DNA of 64,000 nucleotides from Methanoregula sp. SKADARSKE-2 (GTDB lineage: Archaea > Halobacteriota > Methanomicrobia > Methanomicrobiales > Methanospirillaceae): NCBI GenBank assembly GCA_030919125.1, contig CP121470.1, forward strand, positions 62,001 to 126,000. Direction: 5' to 3'. Under the pieces are notes generated by a model that worked only from the letters and a program-made list of their open reading frames with translations, searched no databases and had not been told where the DNA came from. The translations under genes were made by a program, and so were the position numbers. Shown in pieces: positions 37,213 to 46,141 of this stretch (its first letter is position 1; each line of letters opens with the position of its first letter).

Positions 37213-37635
37213 ATGGACAGTTACACGTTGTCATGCAGCGCAGAAGCTGTTGATCTCGAACCCTTTGTTCTTGCCGTGCACAATTTAATCCATCGGCTAC
37301 CCGTCACTGCCAAATCCCGCGATCGTGACGGAATACGGGTTGAGGAGGGGAGAGTGATCGACCGGCACTACAATGGGCCGGTCCTGCTGGAGGCGATCCG
37401 GACAAACAGCATCATCCGGAGGACCCCGCAGGAGGGCACATATCAGGGGGTGCCGGTAACCGTTGCCCCGATCCAGGACAATGAGGGAAGAGCCATCGGG
37501 GCGATCGGAGTTGTTGACATCACCGGAATATTTGATCTCGCGACACTCATGGAACACCAGTCTGCAATTCTTAAGCAGGTCTGCGGCAAGGACCCCTGCC
37601 CGCTCCCCTCGGAAAAGATTGATTCGAAATGGTGA
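37213..37635 (+). CDS. DUF2111 protein
   Basis: A 140-residue protein of the methanogen DUF2111 type. It has VLAVHNLIHRLPVTAKSR, a RVEEGRVIDRHYNGPVLLEAI block and VAPIQDNEGRAIGAIGVVDITG, a PAS/GAF-like beta-alpha pattern with C-terminal Cys (QVCGKDPCPL). It overlaps birA by 7 bases, so it may sense a metabolite tied to biotin or pyruvate carboxylase (inference). No enzymatic motif is visible. Confidence 0.7.
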   Translation: MDSYTLSCSAEAVDLEPFVLAVHNLIHRLPVTAKSRDRDGIRVEEGRVIDRHYNGPVLLEAIRTNSIIRRTPQEGTYQGVPVTVAPIQDNEGRAIGAIGVVDITGIFDLATLMEHQSAILKQVCGKDPCPLPSEKIDSKW

Positions 37636-38621
37636 TCATCTTGTCGGAAACCGCATTCAAGGTGCTCGAGATTCTCGAGCGATCCAAGGAGCCCGTCTCC
37701 GGGGAGACCATAAGCAACGAACTGAAAATTACCCGATCCGCGGTCTGGAAGCAGGTAAACGAGCTCCGGATGATGGGGTATGATATCTCTTCATCCCAGA
37801 AGAAGGGATACCAGATTACCCACACGAGTAACCGGCTCCTGCCCTATGAGATTCACAAGAGGCTCCGGACGCAGTTCATCGGGAAGAAGATGCGATACCT
37901 GGAGAATACACCTTCGACCAATGCAATCGGAAAACAGCTCGCAGCGGAAGGGAACATCGAAAGACTGAATGGGATGGTGATCATTGCCGAAGAGCAGACC
38001 GGTGCGGTCGGGCGGATGGGAAGACCATGGGTCTCTCCTACAGGGGGAGTCTGGGTAACCATCATCCTCAAGCCGCATATTCCCATAGACCATATTTTTA
38101 TGATTACGATGGCCGGATCGGTTGCTGTTGCCCGTGCGATCCGGAAAGAGTTCGATCTCGGGGCCCTGATCAAGTGGCCGAACGATATTTTCATCGGGAG
38201 CAAGAAGGTGTCCGGCCTTCTCCTCGAACTCTCAGCGGAAGCCGATGCCGTCCACCACTGCGTCGTAGGAATCGGTATCGATGTCAATGTGTCGATAGAG
38301 AATTTTTCACCGGAACTGCAGAATCTTATCACCTCGATCAGCGCAGAGCTCGGGCACGAAGTGGACCGGGCTGCGTTCCTTGCAAGGATCCTCAGGGAAT
38401 TCGAGAGCAGATATCTCCTGCTGGAGAGCGGGGAGTACGATACGATCATCCAGGAATGGAAAAGCCTGTCATGCACGCTTGAGAACCGGGTCCAGATCCG
38501 GACCCTGAAGAACAGCTTTGAAGGTGATGCAATCGATATCGACGAATCCGGCGCACTTGTCGTACGAAAAGACAGCGGGAAGATCGAGCGCGTTATTGCC
38601 GGGGACTGCTGCCACCAGTAA
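37629..38621 (+). CDS. birA: Bifunctional biotin-protein ligase/biotin repressor
   Basis: A 330-residue BirA. An N-terminal winged helix-turn-helix (about 5-60; SGETISNELKITRSAVWKQV) is followed by the ligase: TPSTNAIGKQL, the nucleotide loop GRMGRPWVSPTGGVWVTI, IKWPNDIFIGSKKVSGLLLE with its catalytic Lys, and an SH3-like C-terminal domain. It attaches biotin to PycB and, with biotinyl-AMP bound, should repress transcription. A matching operator overlaps the bioY start downstream. Start could also be the TTG four codons later. Confidence 0.95.
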   Translation: MVIILSETAFKVLEILERSKEPVSGETISNELKITRSAVWKQVNELRMMGYDISSSQKKGYQITHTSNRLLPYEIHKRLRTQFIGKKMRYLENTPSTNAIGKQLAAEGNIERLNGMVIIAEEQTGAVGRMGRPWVSPTGGVWVTIILKPHIPIDHIFMITMAGSVAVARAIRKEFDLGALIKWPNDIFIGSKKVSGLLLELSAEADAVHHCVVGIGIDVNVSIENFSPELQNLITSISAELGHEVDRAAFLARILREFESRYLLLESGEYDTIIQEWKSLSCTLENRVQIRTLKNSFEGDAIDIDESGALVVRKDSGKIERVIAGDCCHQ

Positions 38622-38639
38622 GAGTTCCGGCACCTATTT

Positions 38640-38673
38640 ATCGTCAACTGCGTAATTTTTTGTAGTTGACGAT
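38640..38673 (+). promoter_or_regulatory. Probable BirA operator at the bioY promoter/start
   Basis: A perfect 10-bp inverted repeat, ATCGTCAACT at 38640-38649 and AGTTGACGAT at 38664-38673, with a 14-base spacer. The right arm includes the first two bases of the bioY ATG, and CTATTTATC (38634-38642), a likely TATA box, overlaps the left arm. Arm length, spacing and GTCAAC/GTTGAC core resemble the known BirA site. Binding would block transcription initiation. Confidence 0.75.
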
Positions 38674-39198
38674 GTTCGGGGATCTGGAAAAATCACGGTT
38701 TATCGCATATTCTACCGCCTTTGTTGCGCTCATCACCCTTGGGGGGTGGGTATCCATCCCGTTTTATTCGGTTCCTTTCACCCTCCAGACAATGTTCATC
38801 CTTCTTGCCGGCATTGTTATGAAAAGGTCGGCAGTCGTACCGGTTCTTATCGCTATCCTGCTTGGCGTGCTCGGTGTCCCGGTCTTTCATAACGGTATTG
38901 CCGGAGTCGGGGTCCTGCTGGGGCCTACCTGGGGGTATTTCATCGGGTTTATCTTCGCAGCGCTGATAACCGGGCTTGCATATGAATCAAGATCAGATTA
39001 CGCTCGAATTCCAGGAATTGTTGCGGCAACGATCGCAATTTACGGCTTCGGGGCCCTGTGGTTGATGTACTCCCTTGGTCTCGGGTTGGTTTCGGCAATT
39101 GTCGCGGGCGTGTCCTCCTCTCAGGGCCTCCGGCCGAGGTTTTCCCAGTTTTGGCCCAGACACCGTTTTATCCGCTTTCGTGGAGGTGCGCCCGGTGA
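38672..39198 (+). pseudogene. bioY: BioY biotin-binding transporter subunit, C-terminal frame lost
   Basis: The first about 145 codons are a good BioY S-component: IPFYSVPFTLQTMFILLAG, VPVFHNGIAGVGVLLGPTWG and GYFIGFIFAALITG. After VSAIVAGV (about 39110) the same frame turns into a hydrophilic non-BioY sequence and would run to 39436, deep into the next gene. The last BioY helix motif appears instead as fragments in other frames (FPVL, then DTVLSAFVEV). A TGA at 39196-39198 in one of those frames would give the expected overlap with the bioM GTG. I infer indels in 39110-39170. Confidence 0.65.
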
Positions 39199-39887
39199 AC
39201 CTTACCCTCGAAGCCATCAGGATCTCCCGGGGGGAATGGTCGGTATCCGCACAGGCGATATTCGAAGAAGGCGTTCATCTTGTGAGCGGAAAGGTGGGAA
39301 GCGGGAAATCCACCCTGGCACTGGTAATGGCCGGGCTACTTCGGACAGATTCGGGATCGGTTCTTCCCCGGGGGATCTCTTCCAGGATGGTCTCGTTCCA
39401 GTTTCCGGAATACCATCTCACCGGGTCAACCGTTGATGAGGAATGCAGTTCGTGGGGCGTGGATCCTGAAAAGGTAATTTCTTCGGTAAAATTAGGAGAG
39501 AAGCGAAATCTTCCGCCCCTTTCTCTCAGCCGGGGAGAACTCAAGCGCCTGCATCTTGCCTGCATCCTGTCCAAAAAGTACGATCTCCTCATCCTTGACG
39601 AACCCTTCAGCTCGCTCGATTGCCGGGAAAAGGAGAGGGTTTCACGGGAGATCTCCTCACACGGTTCGGGCATCACCGTCATCCTCTCCCACGAACAGGC
39701 GATATTCCCCCGGGTGGATTTTATCTGGGAGATCCGCAATGGTACGCTCATGTGCCTCGGAAGTCAGCCGTCGACCCTTCCGAAGTGGCACCTTGCCCCG
39801 GAAATTATCAAAAACCTTATTGCAGCAGGAAAAGTCCCCCTGAATATCGCACCCGGTGATCTGCTGGAGGCGGCAAGCAGGACATAA
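39195..39887 (+). CDS. bioM: ECF-type ABC ATPase of the biotin transporter
   Basis: About 230 residues. Walker A is SGKVGSGKSTLALVMAG, signature LSRGELKRLHLA and Walker B DLLILDEPFSSLD, with an H-switch in VILSHEQ. This is the energising ATPase of an energy-coupling factor transporter with BioY and BioN. I choose GTG at 39195 because GGAGGT lies at 39182-39187. The frame is intact, unlike both partner genes, so a working BioYMN complex is not expected unless it uses other partners. Confidence 0.85.
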   Translation: MNLTLEAIRISRGEWSVSAQAIFEEGVHLVSGKVGSGKSTLALVMAGLLRTDSGSVLPRGISSRMVSFQFPEYHLTGSTVDEECSSWGVDPEKVISSVKLGEKRNLPPLSLSRGELKRLHLACILSKKYDLLILDEPFSSLDCREKERVSREISSHGSGITVILSHEQAIFPRVDFIWEIRNGTLMCLGSQPSTLPKWHLAPEIIKNLIAAGKVPLNIAPGDLLEAASRT

Positions 39888-40528
39888 GGATCCGTGTAGC
39901 TTCAGCATCGGTCCTCTCCCTTACAGCATTTTTCAGCATTCCGGACGCTCTTGCGGCACTCGGATGGTGGCTCGTCTTCACCCCGGGCATACGGCTTCTG
40001 AAAAAAGGATGGAGTATTCTTCCGGTACTTGCCCTGGTTGCGTTCTTTGGTCTTGTGCTTGAGATGACTACTGGCGGCTGACTGTCGTATTTCATCCGGA
40101 TGTCGGTAATTATTCTTATCGGGATCTGGATGTATAGCGAATACCGGCCCGGCGACTTTCTTGAGCTCTGCGGTTGGCTTCTTGGAAACCGGGCAGGTTT
40201 TGGACTGGGTATTGTTGCGGAAATGGGGATGCAGGGTCTTGACCTGCTCGTGTCCGATGCCGGCCGGATCCGCATGGCGATGGGCCTTAAAAATCTCCGG
40301 TGGGGGGTGCGGACACTTCTCCCTGCGGGCTTTATCATGATACAGGGGGCGATCGCGAGGGCGGATGAAGTGGCAGAGTTGCTGGCGGTCCGGGGGTACC
40401 GGTCCAGGGGAACGGTCTGTCCGGAGTTCAGAACGGGAACATGGGATTATATTGCCGGAATCGCAATGATTTTCGTGCTGGTTGCCGGTTTCGTTCCTGT
40501 TAGTGAATTTTTTATACTTTACCGATGA
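39884..40528 (+). pseudogene. bioN: BioN ECF transmembrane (T) subunit, lost start codon and internal TGA
   Basis: One frame encodes a complete T component: RIRVASASVLSLTAFF, helices including WSILPVLALVAFFGLVLEM, then MSVIILIGIWMYSEYRPGD and the coupling motif AIARADEVAELLAVRGYRS. It begins with ATA at 39884-39886 exactly where an ATG would overlap the bioM stop (ATGA now ATAA). A TGA at 40079-40081 replaces a probable TGG. Both changes are G to A. Neither would be tolerated, so the gene is dead or the bases are miscalled. A shorter product from 40100 would lack the first helices. Confidence 0.75.
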
Positions 40529-40577
40529 ATTTTTGAGAGGCTAAACCTGATCACACGGAGGCCATGAGGTTTCCTCC

Positions 40578-42317
40578 TTGCGTAATGCCTCCCCTCACAA
40601 AGTTCTTATTACCGATACAACACTCCGGGACGCACACCAGTCGCTGATAGCGACGCGGCTCCGGACTGAGGATATGCTTCCTCTTGCATGTGAAATGGAC
40701 CACTGCGGTTTTTTCTCTGTAGAAGCGTGGGGCGGTGCGACATTCGACACGTGCATACGGTTTCTTAACGACGATCCCTGGGAACGTCTCCGGGCGCTGA
40801 AGTCGGAACTGAAGCAGACCCCAATCCAGATGCTTCTCCGGGGGCAGAACCTTGTCGGCTACCGGCACTATCCCGACGATGTAGTGGACAGGTTCATCGA
40901 AGCAGCTTACCGGAACGGGGTCGGGGTTTTCCGGGTCTTTGATGCGCTGAACGATATCAGGAATATGAAGCGGTCGATGTACCAGGTGAAAAATGTTGGC
41001 GGCCACCTGCAGGGAACAATATCCTACACGACAAGCCCTGTCCATAATACAGAGATCTTCATCGATATGGCAAAGGACCTCTATTCCCATAACTGCGATT
41101 CGATCTGCATCAAGGACATGGCGGGCCTCATCATGCCCGAAGCTGCCCGCGATCTTATCACCGGCATAAAGAAGGAAATAGACATCAAGATCAACCTGCA
41201 CAGTCATTCGACAAGCGGGATTGCGCCCATGAGTTACCAGACGGCAATAGAAGCCGGGGTCGATATCCTTGATACTGCAATGTCCCCGTTCTCCCTGGGA
41301 ACGTCCCAGCCGCCGACCGAGAGTGTCGTTGCATCGCTGATCGGCAACCCCCGCGAAACCGGCATCGATCTGATAAAACTCCGGACCGTCCGGAACCTTT
41401 GCATGCAGGTCCGGGAGAAATACGGAGGACTGGTAAACCCGATATCGGAACGCGTCGACTCGGATGTCCTGATCTACCAGTTGCCCGGGGGAATGATATC
41501 CAATACAGTCTCACAGCTCCAGGAGCAGGATGCACTGGACCGGTGGGATGATGTCCTTGCCGAGATTCCCCGGGTTCGCGAAGATCTCGGGTACCCGCCG
41601 TTGGTCACTCCAACGAGCCAGATTGTCGGAACCCAGGCAGTCCTTAACGTACTCGTGAACGGCCAGAGGTACCGGAACGTGACAAAGGAAGTCAAGGATT
41701 ATGTCCGGGGCCTGTACGGGAAGTCCCCAGCACCCGTGACTGACGGTTTCCGCCACCTTATCATTGGAGATAAGGAAGTCATCACTGTCCGGCCTGCCGA
41801 TCTTCTCGAACCTGCATACGAGAAGATGAAGAAAGAGGCCACAGCAGCGGGTCTTGTGAAGAAGGAAGAGGATATCCTCACATACATCCTCTACCCTGCA
41901 ATTGCTCCATCATTCTTGAAAGGGGAGAGATCCAACGAACCAATTCCGGCGAAACAGCCAGCAGCAAAACCACAACCCGATCTCCCCGGCCAGATGGAAG
42001 TCGAAGTCGATGGGGAGGTCTTCTCGGTCAGGATTGTATCTGTCGGGGGCAGCCAGGTTGCGGTCACGAGCGTAACACCGCAGAGAGCCCCGCGAGGTGA
42101 GTTTGCCGGGGGAGTTAAGAGCAACATGCAGGGCATGGTCCTGCAGGTGCTGGTTAACCGGGGTGCTGTCGTGAAAAAAGGCGATACCCTTGTTGTCCTC
42201 GAGGCAATGAAGATGGAGAATTCCATCCACAGCCCGGTTGATGGCAAGGTCACCGAGATCTTCGTCGATACCGGCGATGTCGTCCAGAATGGCGACGTCC
42301 TGCTGGTGGTCCAATGA
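40578..42317 (+). CDS. pycB: Pyruvate carboxylase subunit B (carboxyltransferase and biotin carrier)
   Basis: A 579-residue protein. The HMG-lyase-like carboxyltransferase domain (about 1-270) shows LITDTTLRDAHQSL and NLHSHSTSGIAPM metal/substrate motifs. A conserved carboxylase domain follows, then a proline-rich linker and a biotinyl domain with VLEAMKMENS, where the Lys is biotinylated. With PycA it makes oxaloacetate for biosynthesis. The start is TTG at 40578 with GAGGT upstream at 40565; TTTATAC at about 40512 is a promoter candidate. It overlaps pycA by four bases. Confidence 0.95.
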   Translation: MRNASPHKVLITDTTLRDAHQSLIATRLRTEDMLPLACEMDHCGFFSVEAWGGATFDTCIRFLNDDPWERLRALKSELKQTPIQMLLRGQNLVGYRHYPDDVVDRFIEAAYRNGVGVFRVFDALNDIRNMKRSMYQVKNVGGHLQGTISYTTSPVHNTEIFIDMAKDLYSHNCDSICIKDMAGLIMPEAARDLITGIKKEIDIKINLHSHSTSGIAPMSYQTAIEAGVDILDTAMSPFSLGTSQPPTESVVASLIGNPRETGIDLIKLRTVRNLCMQVREKYGGLVNPISERVDSDVLIYQLPGGMISNTVSQLQEQDALDRWDDVLAEIPRVREDLGYPPLVTPTSQIVGTQAVLNVLVNGQRYRNVTKEVKDYVRGLYGKSPAPVTDGFRHLIIGDKEVITVRPADLLEPAYEKMKKEATAAGLVKKEEDILTYILYPAIAPSFLKGERSNEPIPAKQPAAKPQPDLPGQMEVEVDGEVFSVRIVSVGGSQVAVTSVTPQRAPRGEFAGGVKSNMQGMVLQVLVNRGAVVKKGDTLVVLEAMKMENSIHSPVDGKVTEIFVDTGDVVQNGDVLLVVQ

Positions 42318-43789
42318 AATATTTTGAGAAACTCTTAATCGCCAACCGCGGCGAGATCGCTATCCGCGTGATGCGTGCCTGCCGCGAGCTGGACATCGAG
42401 ACGGTTGCCATCTATTCGGATGCCGACAAGAATGCGCTTCACGTAAAATATGCGGATGAGGTGTTTTACGTCGGTGAGGCTCACCCCTCGAAGAGTTACC
42501 TCAACCAGGAGAGGATAATCGAAGTCGCGAAGAAAAGTGGAGCTGAAGCGGTTCACCCAGGCTACGGGTTCCTTGCGGAAAACTACCGGTTTGCAAAACT
42601 CTGCCTCGATGAAGGTGTCACTTTTATCGGCCCGAAATGGAAGACCATCCAGGCGATGGGATCGAAGATCGGGAGCAAACAGATGATGAAGGATGCCGGT
42701 GTCCCGGTCCTTCCGGGAACGGACAGCGGGATCAAAAGCATCGAGGATGCTAAAAAAGTCGCAGCCGGTATCGGGTACCCGGTCATTGTCAAGGCAAGTG
42801 CCGGGGGTGGTGGAATCGGCATGCAGATCGTCAACGACGAGAAAACTCTCGAAGACGCGATAACCGGAAGCATGCGGATAGCCCAGTCAGCTTTTGGCGA
42901 TGCAACGGTTTTCATTGAAAAATACCTGGTGAAACCACGGCATATCGAATTCCAGGTGCTTGCCGACGAACACGGTAACGCAGTCCACCTTTTTGACCGG
43001 GAGTGTTCGATCCAGCGCCGTCACCAGAAACTGATCGAGGAGGCGCCATCCCCAATCATGACCCAGGATCTGCGCTGCAGGATGGCGGGGTCTGCGCTTA
43101 AGGTTGCAGAAGCTTCCGGGTATTCAAATGCCGGCTCGGTTGAGTTCCTGTACAGCGAGGGCAATTATTATTTTATGGAGATGAACACCCGGTTGCAGGT
43201 GGAGCACACCATCACCGAGTTTGTCACCGGCGTGGATCTGGTAAAACAGCAGATTGCAATAGCAGCCGGGGAATCTCTCTCCTTCGATCAGTGCGACCTC
43301 TCGATCCGGGGCCATGCGATCGAATGCAGGATCAATGCAGAAGATCCGCGCAAAAACTTTGCGGCAGATCCCGGTAAGATCGTGCGATACCGCTCACCGG
43401 GAGGCCCGGGTATCCGGGTGGACAGCGGGATTCACATGGGCTATACCATTCCCGCGAACTATGACTCCATGATCGCCAAACTCTGCGCATGGGACAGTAC
43501 CCGGGAGGAGGTGATCCGGCGTATGCGTCGCGCATTGTCCGAATATATCATCCTTGGGATCAAAACGACCCTCCCGCTCCACTACGCTATAATGAACAAT
43601 CAGCAGTTCGTGGAAGGGAACACGCATACTCACTTCTTACAGGAAGAGCATATCCTGAGCACTCTTGACCGGTATACCAAGGATGAAGAGACGCGAATGC
43701 AGACCCTCGCAGGATCGTTCGAACAGGGCAAGAAAGTGGCGGCAATTTCTGCTGCAGTCAATACTTATCTTCAGCAGAGAAGGGGCTGA
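42314..43789 (+). CDS. pycA: Pyruvate carboxylase subunit A (biotin carboxylase)
   Basis: A 491-residue biotin carboxylase. It has KLLIANRGEIAIRVMRACREL at the start, the ATP-grasp loop KASAGGGGIGMQIV, and FMEMNTRLQVEHTITE with metal-binding Glu and catalytic Arg. Bicarbonate is activated with ATP and passed to biotin on PycB. The ATG overlaps the pycB stop (ATGA). Split pycA/pycB is the normal methanogen arrangement, although the order here is B then A. Both genes are intact. Confidence 0.97.
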   Translation: MKYFEKLLIANRGEIAIRVMRACRELDIETVAIYSDADKNALHVKYADEVFYVGEAHPSKSYLNQERIIEVAKKSGAEAVHPGYGFLAENYRFAKLCLDEGVTFIGPKWKTIQAMGSKIGSKQMMKDAGVPVLPGTDSGIKSIEDAKKVAAGIGYPVIVKASAGGGGIGMQIVNDEKTLEDAITGSMRIAQSAFGDATVFIEKYLVKPRHIEFQVLADEHGNAVHLFDRECSIQRRHQKLIEEAPSPIMTQDLRCRMAGSALKVAEASGYSNAGSVEFLYSEGNYYFMEMNTRLQVEHTITEFVTGVDLVKQQIAIAAGESLSFDQCDLSIRGHAIECRINAEDPRKNFAADPGKIVRYRSPGGPGIRVDSGIHMGYTIPANYDSMIAKLCAWDSTREEVIRRMRRALSEYIILGIKTTLPLHYAIMNNQQFVEGNTHTHFLQEEHILSTLDRYTKDEETRMQTLAGSFEQGKKVAAISAAVNTYLQQRRG

Positions 43790-43855
43790 GATAGGAAAAG
43801 AGCGTCCAGCAGAACCTTTAATAATTTTTACGGCGTTTTTATTATGCAATTCTGT

Positions 43856-43968
43856 GCTGCGGTGGCCTAGCTGGTTAGGGCGCCAGACTCATAGGGTGAA
43901 TGTACGCACCTAAAGCGTCCATGCTTTGAGACATCTGGAGATCGGGGGATCGTAACCCTCCCGCAGCA
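43856..43968 (+). tRNA. tRNA-Met (anticodon CAT) with a 39-nt intron
   Basis: The acceptor stem pairs GCTGCGG (43856-43862) with CCGCAGC (43961-43967), discriminator A. The anticodon stem CCAGA/TCTGG encloses CTCATA, with CAT at 43890-43892. An intron at 43894-43932 interrupts after position 37, the standard archaeal site. The D arm (GCCTAGCTGGTTAGGGC) is normal. The T loop reads ATCGTAA, with A and T swapped at the usual T54-A58 pair. Elongator tRNA-Met is most likely; tRNA-Ile2 also has a CAT anticodon and cannot be excluded. Confidence 0.88.
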
Positions 43969-44130
43969 TAATTCCATCAGCTCTCTTTTAATTGGATCAT
44001 TCCCTGATAGAGGGTGTACACTGTCCCAAATATGAATTCTATGGCAATTTTGGCGATTTTTAGCAGCACCCGGCGATAAATTTATCTTCCGTTTACGCAT
44101 ACACATATTCGTAAATTGAGGTGAAATGTG

Positions 44131-44634
44131 ATGGTTCTTCTTGCAAACGCAGCAGTTGGTTTGATCCAGTTGGTCATTGCCGTTATCTTTGCAGTTATTG
44201 CGCTGTACATTGGCTTCTCCGTGCTGGGAAAAATCACGAAAAATATTGATGAGGAAAAAGAACTTGCAAAGGGCAACACCGCTGTAGGTATAATCGTTGC
44301 CGCAGTTTTCGTTGCAATTGCACTTGTTGTCCAGTCGGGTGTTTCAGGTCTTTCTGTAGGTATCAACAAGGCGCTGGATGTCGGACTCTTCTCCCTTGAC
44401 GGGATGCTTGCAGTAGGGGTTGCGCTTATCCAGCTCATCCTTGGGATTATCCTTGCGGTTGGAGCAATCTACCTCGCACTCAATGTTCTTGACAAGCTCA
44501 CAAAGGGTGTAGAAGAGTTCGAGGAACTCAAGAAGGGGAATGTCGCTGTAGCTCTTGAGATGGCAGGCGTTATCATCGCCGTTGCGGTCATCATCCAGTC
44601 AGGAGTCATCGGCATCACTGCATCAATTCTTTAA
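44131..44634 (+). CDS. DUF350 membrane protein with internal duplication
   Basis: A 167-residue, four-helix membrane protein of the DUF350 type. It consists of two repeats: LIQLVIAVIFAVIALY... KGNTAVGIIVAA... VVQSGVSG (about 8-75) and LIQLILGIILAVGAIY... KGNVAVALEMAG... IIQSGVIG (about 95-160). A short loop of Glu/Lys residues separates the helices in each half. I choose the ATG at 44131 because GAGGTG sits six bases upstream; a GTG precedes it directly. AATTTATC near 44077 may be its TATA box. Function unknown. Confidence 0.8.
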   Translation: MVLLANAAVGLIQLVIAVIFAVIALYIGFSVLGKITKNIDEEKELAKGNTAVGIIVAAVFVAIALVVQSGVSGLSVGINKALDVGLFSLDGMLAVGVALIQLILGIILAVGAIYLALNVLDKLTKGVEEFEELKKGNVAVALEMAGVIIAVAVIIQSGVIGITASIL

Positions 44635-44746
44635 TCTTTTTTTCGTGAAATCCTTTGAAGGATACATCAAGTCCCGGGTCTGTGGATATTCATCAAAAGG
44701 AAATACCGGGCGTGAGGAGTCGGGTGTTTCAGGTCTTCCAAAAAAT

Positions 44747-45976
44747 CTATCGTTGCCCATAACGATTGATGGTCTGAATTAACTGAGCAAACCCCTCCAT
44801 CTCTATCCGGAGGACCTGATTATGTGTCATACCCATACTGGTCTCGGCATCGGCAGTGAGCATTTCAGGGCCACGAACAATTAATCGTTCGATCCCATCA
44901 GAGGTGAGGATGTCATATGCCTCCGATTCATGGACGAATGCGCGTCCGGGGAGAATGACGACCGGTTCAAGTGATGTTAAAGGAACCTTTTTGAGATCTT
45001 CTGCAGTTATAAGGCAAGCTATCTCTTTTTCAACGGCAACAACCGGAGATTTGAATCCACGCTCCGCGAGAACCCGTTCAATAAACGGAGCAGCTACGCT
45101 TCCACTGATGATCGACGCTCTTTGTTGAATGGGGGGGAGTTTTTTGAGGAGATGCGGTTCGGTCAGAATCGCGAATGGTGACCCGATCTCCGGATCCCAT
45201 AATGGCGTTCCTGAAATTTTTATCCGGAATCTCCGGCTCAGCTCGGTTATTGTATCCCGGAATGATTCAACCGACTGGACGTCCTGCGTCTCAATGATCG
45301 GCCCGTTCCCGAGAATCAGACCCTGTCCGGTCGCATTTGCAAATCGCATCAGGATGATACCTTTCGCTCCCCGTTCCTCAAGCCATTCGCAGGTTTCTTC
45401 AAGAATGTCGCCGTCGTTTACTCCGGGGAGAACGACCGCGGCCGCATAGATATCCACCTCTTCACAGAGGGATTCGAGGATTTGTAAAGATACCTCCGGA
45501 GAAGGGTCGTGCATGTAGCGTTTCCGCAAGCCGGGATCAGACGCAAAAACCGTAAAAGAAATTTCAGAGAGTCCGTTATCGATCAACAGATCGCCAACAT
45601 TTGGATCATCCCACCCTTTTCCGCTGGTGTACCCTATATGCAATGGGGCTTCCATGCTCCCGAGCAGCTCGATGAGATCGGTAAACTGCGGATAACAACT
45701 GGGATCACCGCCCCCGCTGATGGTTATCCGTTCAATTTCGCCATCCTTTCGCTGGAGATTTGCAAGCGTCTCATCAGCGATGGTTTTGAGATCCTTAAAA
45801 CCTGCATACTCTTCCCGGATCCCGCGGGAGCAATAATCACAACCCTTCTTGAATGGCAGACAGTACCGGCAGCCGAGCGGCTGCAATCCTTTTACTTTTT
45901 TGAAATAACAGTATTCACAGAAACCACGGCAGTTCACCCCAGGGCTTCCGCCAATGTCTACGCTCAGCTGTGCCAT
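44747..45976 (-). CDS. mmp10: Methanogenesis marker protein 10, radical SAM arginine methyltransferase
   Basis: A 409-residue radical SAM enzyme. The cluster motif is CRGFCEYCYF (C16, C20, C23), followed by further cysteines in PLGCRYCLPFKKGCDYC. ITISGGGDPSCYPQ is the SAM-binding GGD-type segment. Mmp10 installs the 5-C-methyl group on an active-site-proximal arginine of McrA, the methyl-coenzyme M reductase alpha subunit (established for methanogens). This strongly supports a methanogen. It ends convergently with the DUF350 gene; ATTATACC upstream near 46000 fits a promoter. Confidence 0.92.
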   Translation of the reverse strand: MAQLSVDIGGSPGVNCRGFCEYCYFKKVKGLQPLGCRYCLPFKKGCDYCSRGIREEYAGFKDLKTIADETLANLQRKDGEIERITISGGGDPSCYPQFTDLIELLGSMEAPLHIGYTSGKGWDDPNVGDLLIDNGLSEISFTVFASDPGLRKRYMHDPSPEVSLQILESLCEEVDIYAAAVVLPGVNDGDILEETCEWLEERGAKGIILMRFANATGQGLILGNGPIIETQDVQSVESFRDTITELSRRFRIKISGTPLWDPEIGSPFAILTEPHLLKKLPPIQQRASIISGSVAAPFIERVLAERGFKSPVVAVEKEIACLITAEDLKKVPLTSLEPVVILPGRAFVHESEAYDILTSDGIERLIVRGPEMLTADAETSMGMTHNQVLRIEMEGFAQLIQTINRYGQR

Positions 45977-46068
45977 CTGTACTCTAATGTTCAGTTCCCG
46001 GGGTATAATGTGTTTGGGAGGATTGGAAACACCATCTTTTTTACACTATAATGTCTATGTAGTATGGC

Positions 46069-46141
46069 GCCTCAGTGGCTTAGTTGGCAGAGCGGCTGAC
46101 TTGTAATCAGCAGGTCCCGTGTTCAAATCACGGCTGAGGCT
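46069..46141 (+). tRNA. tRNA-Thr (anticodon TGT)
   Basis: The acceptor stem pairs GCCTCAG (46069-46075) with CTGAGGC (46134-46140), discriminator T. The anticodon arm GCTGACTTGTAATCAGC contains TGT. The T arm is CCCGTGTTCAAATCACGG. There is no intron. A degraded tyrosine recombinase begins within about 100 bases downstream, so the tRNA is the likely integration site of the following element. Confidence 0.95.

Noticed and set aside
38666..39436. bioY reading frame taken at full length (256 codons)
   Set aside because: The last 110 codons are hydrophilic, lie antisense in character to BioY, and overlap the bioM ATPase start. They are out-of-frame read-through.
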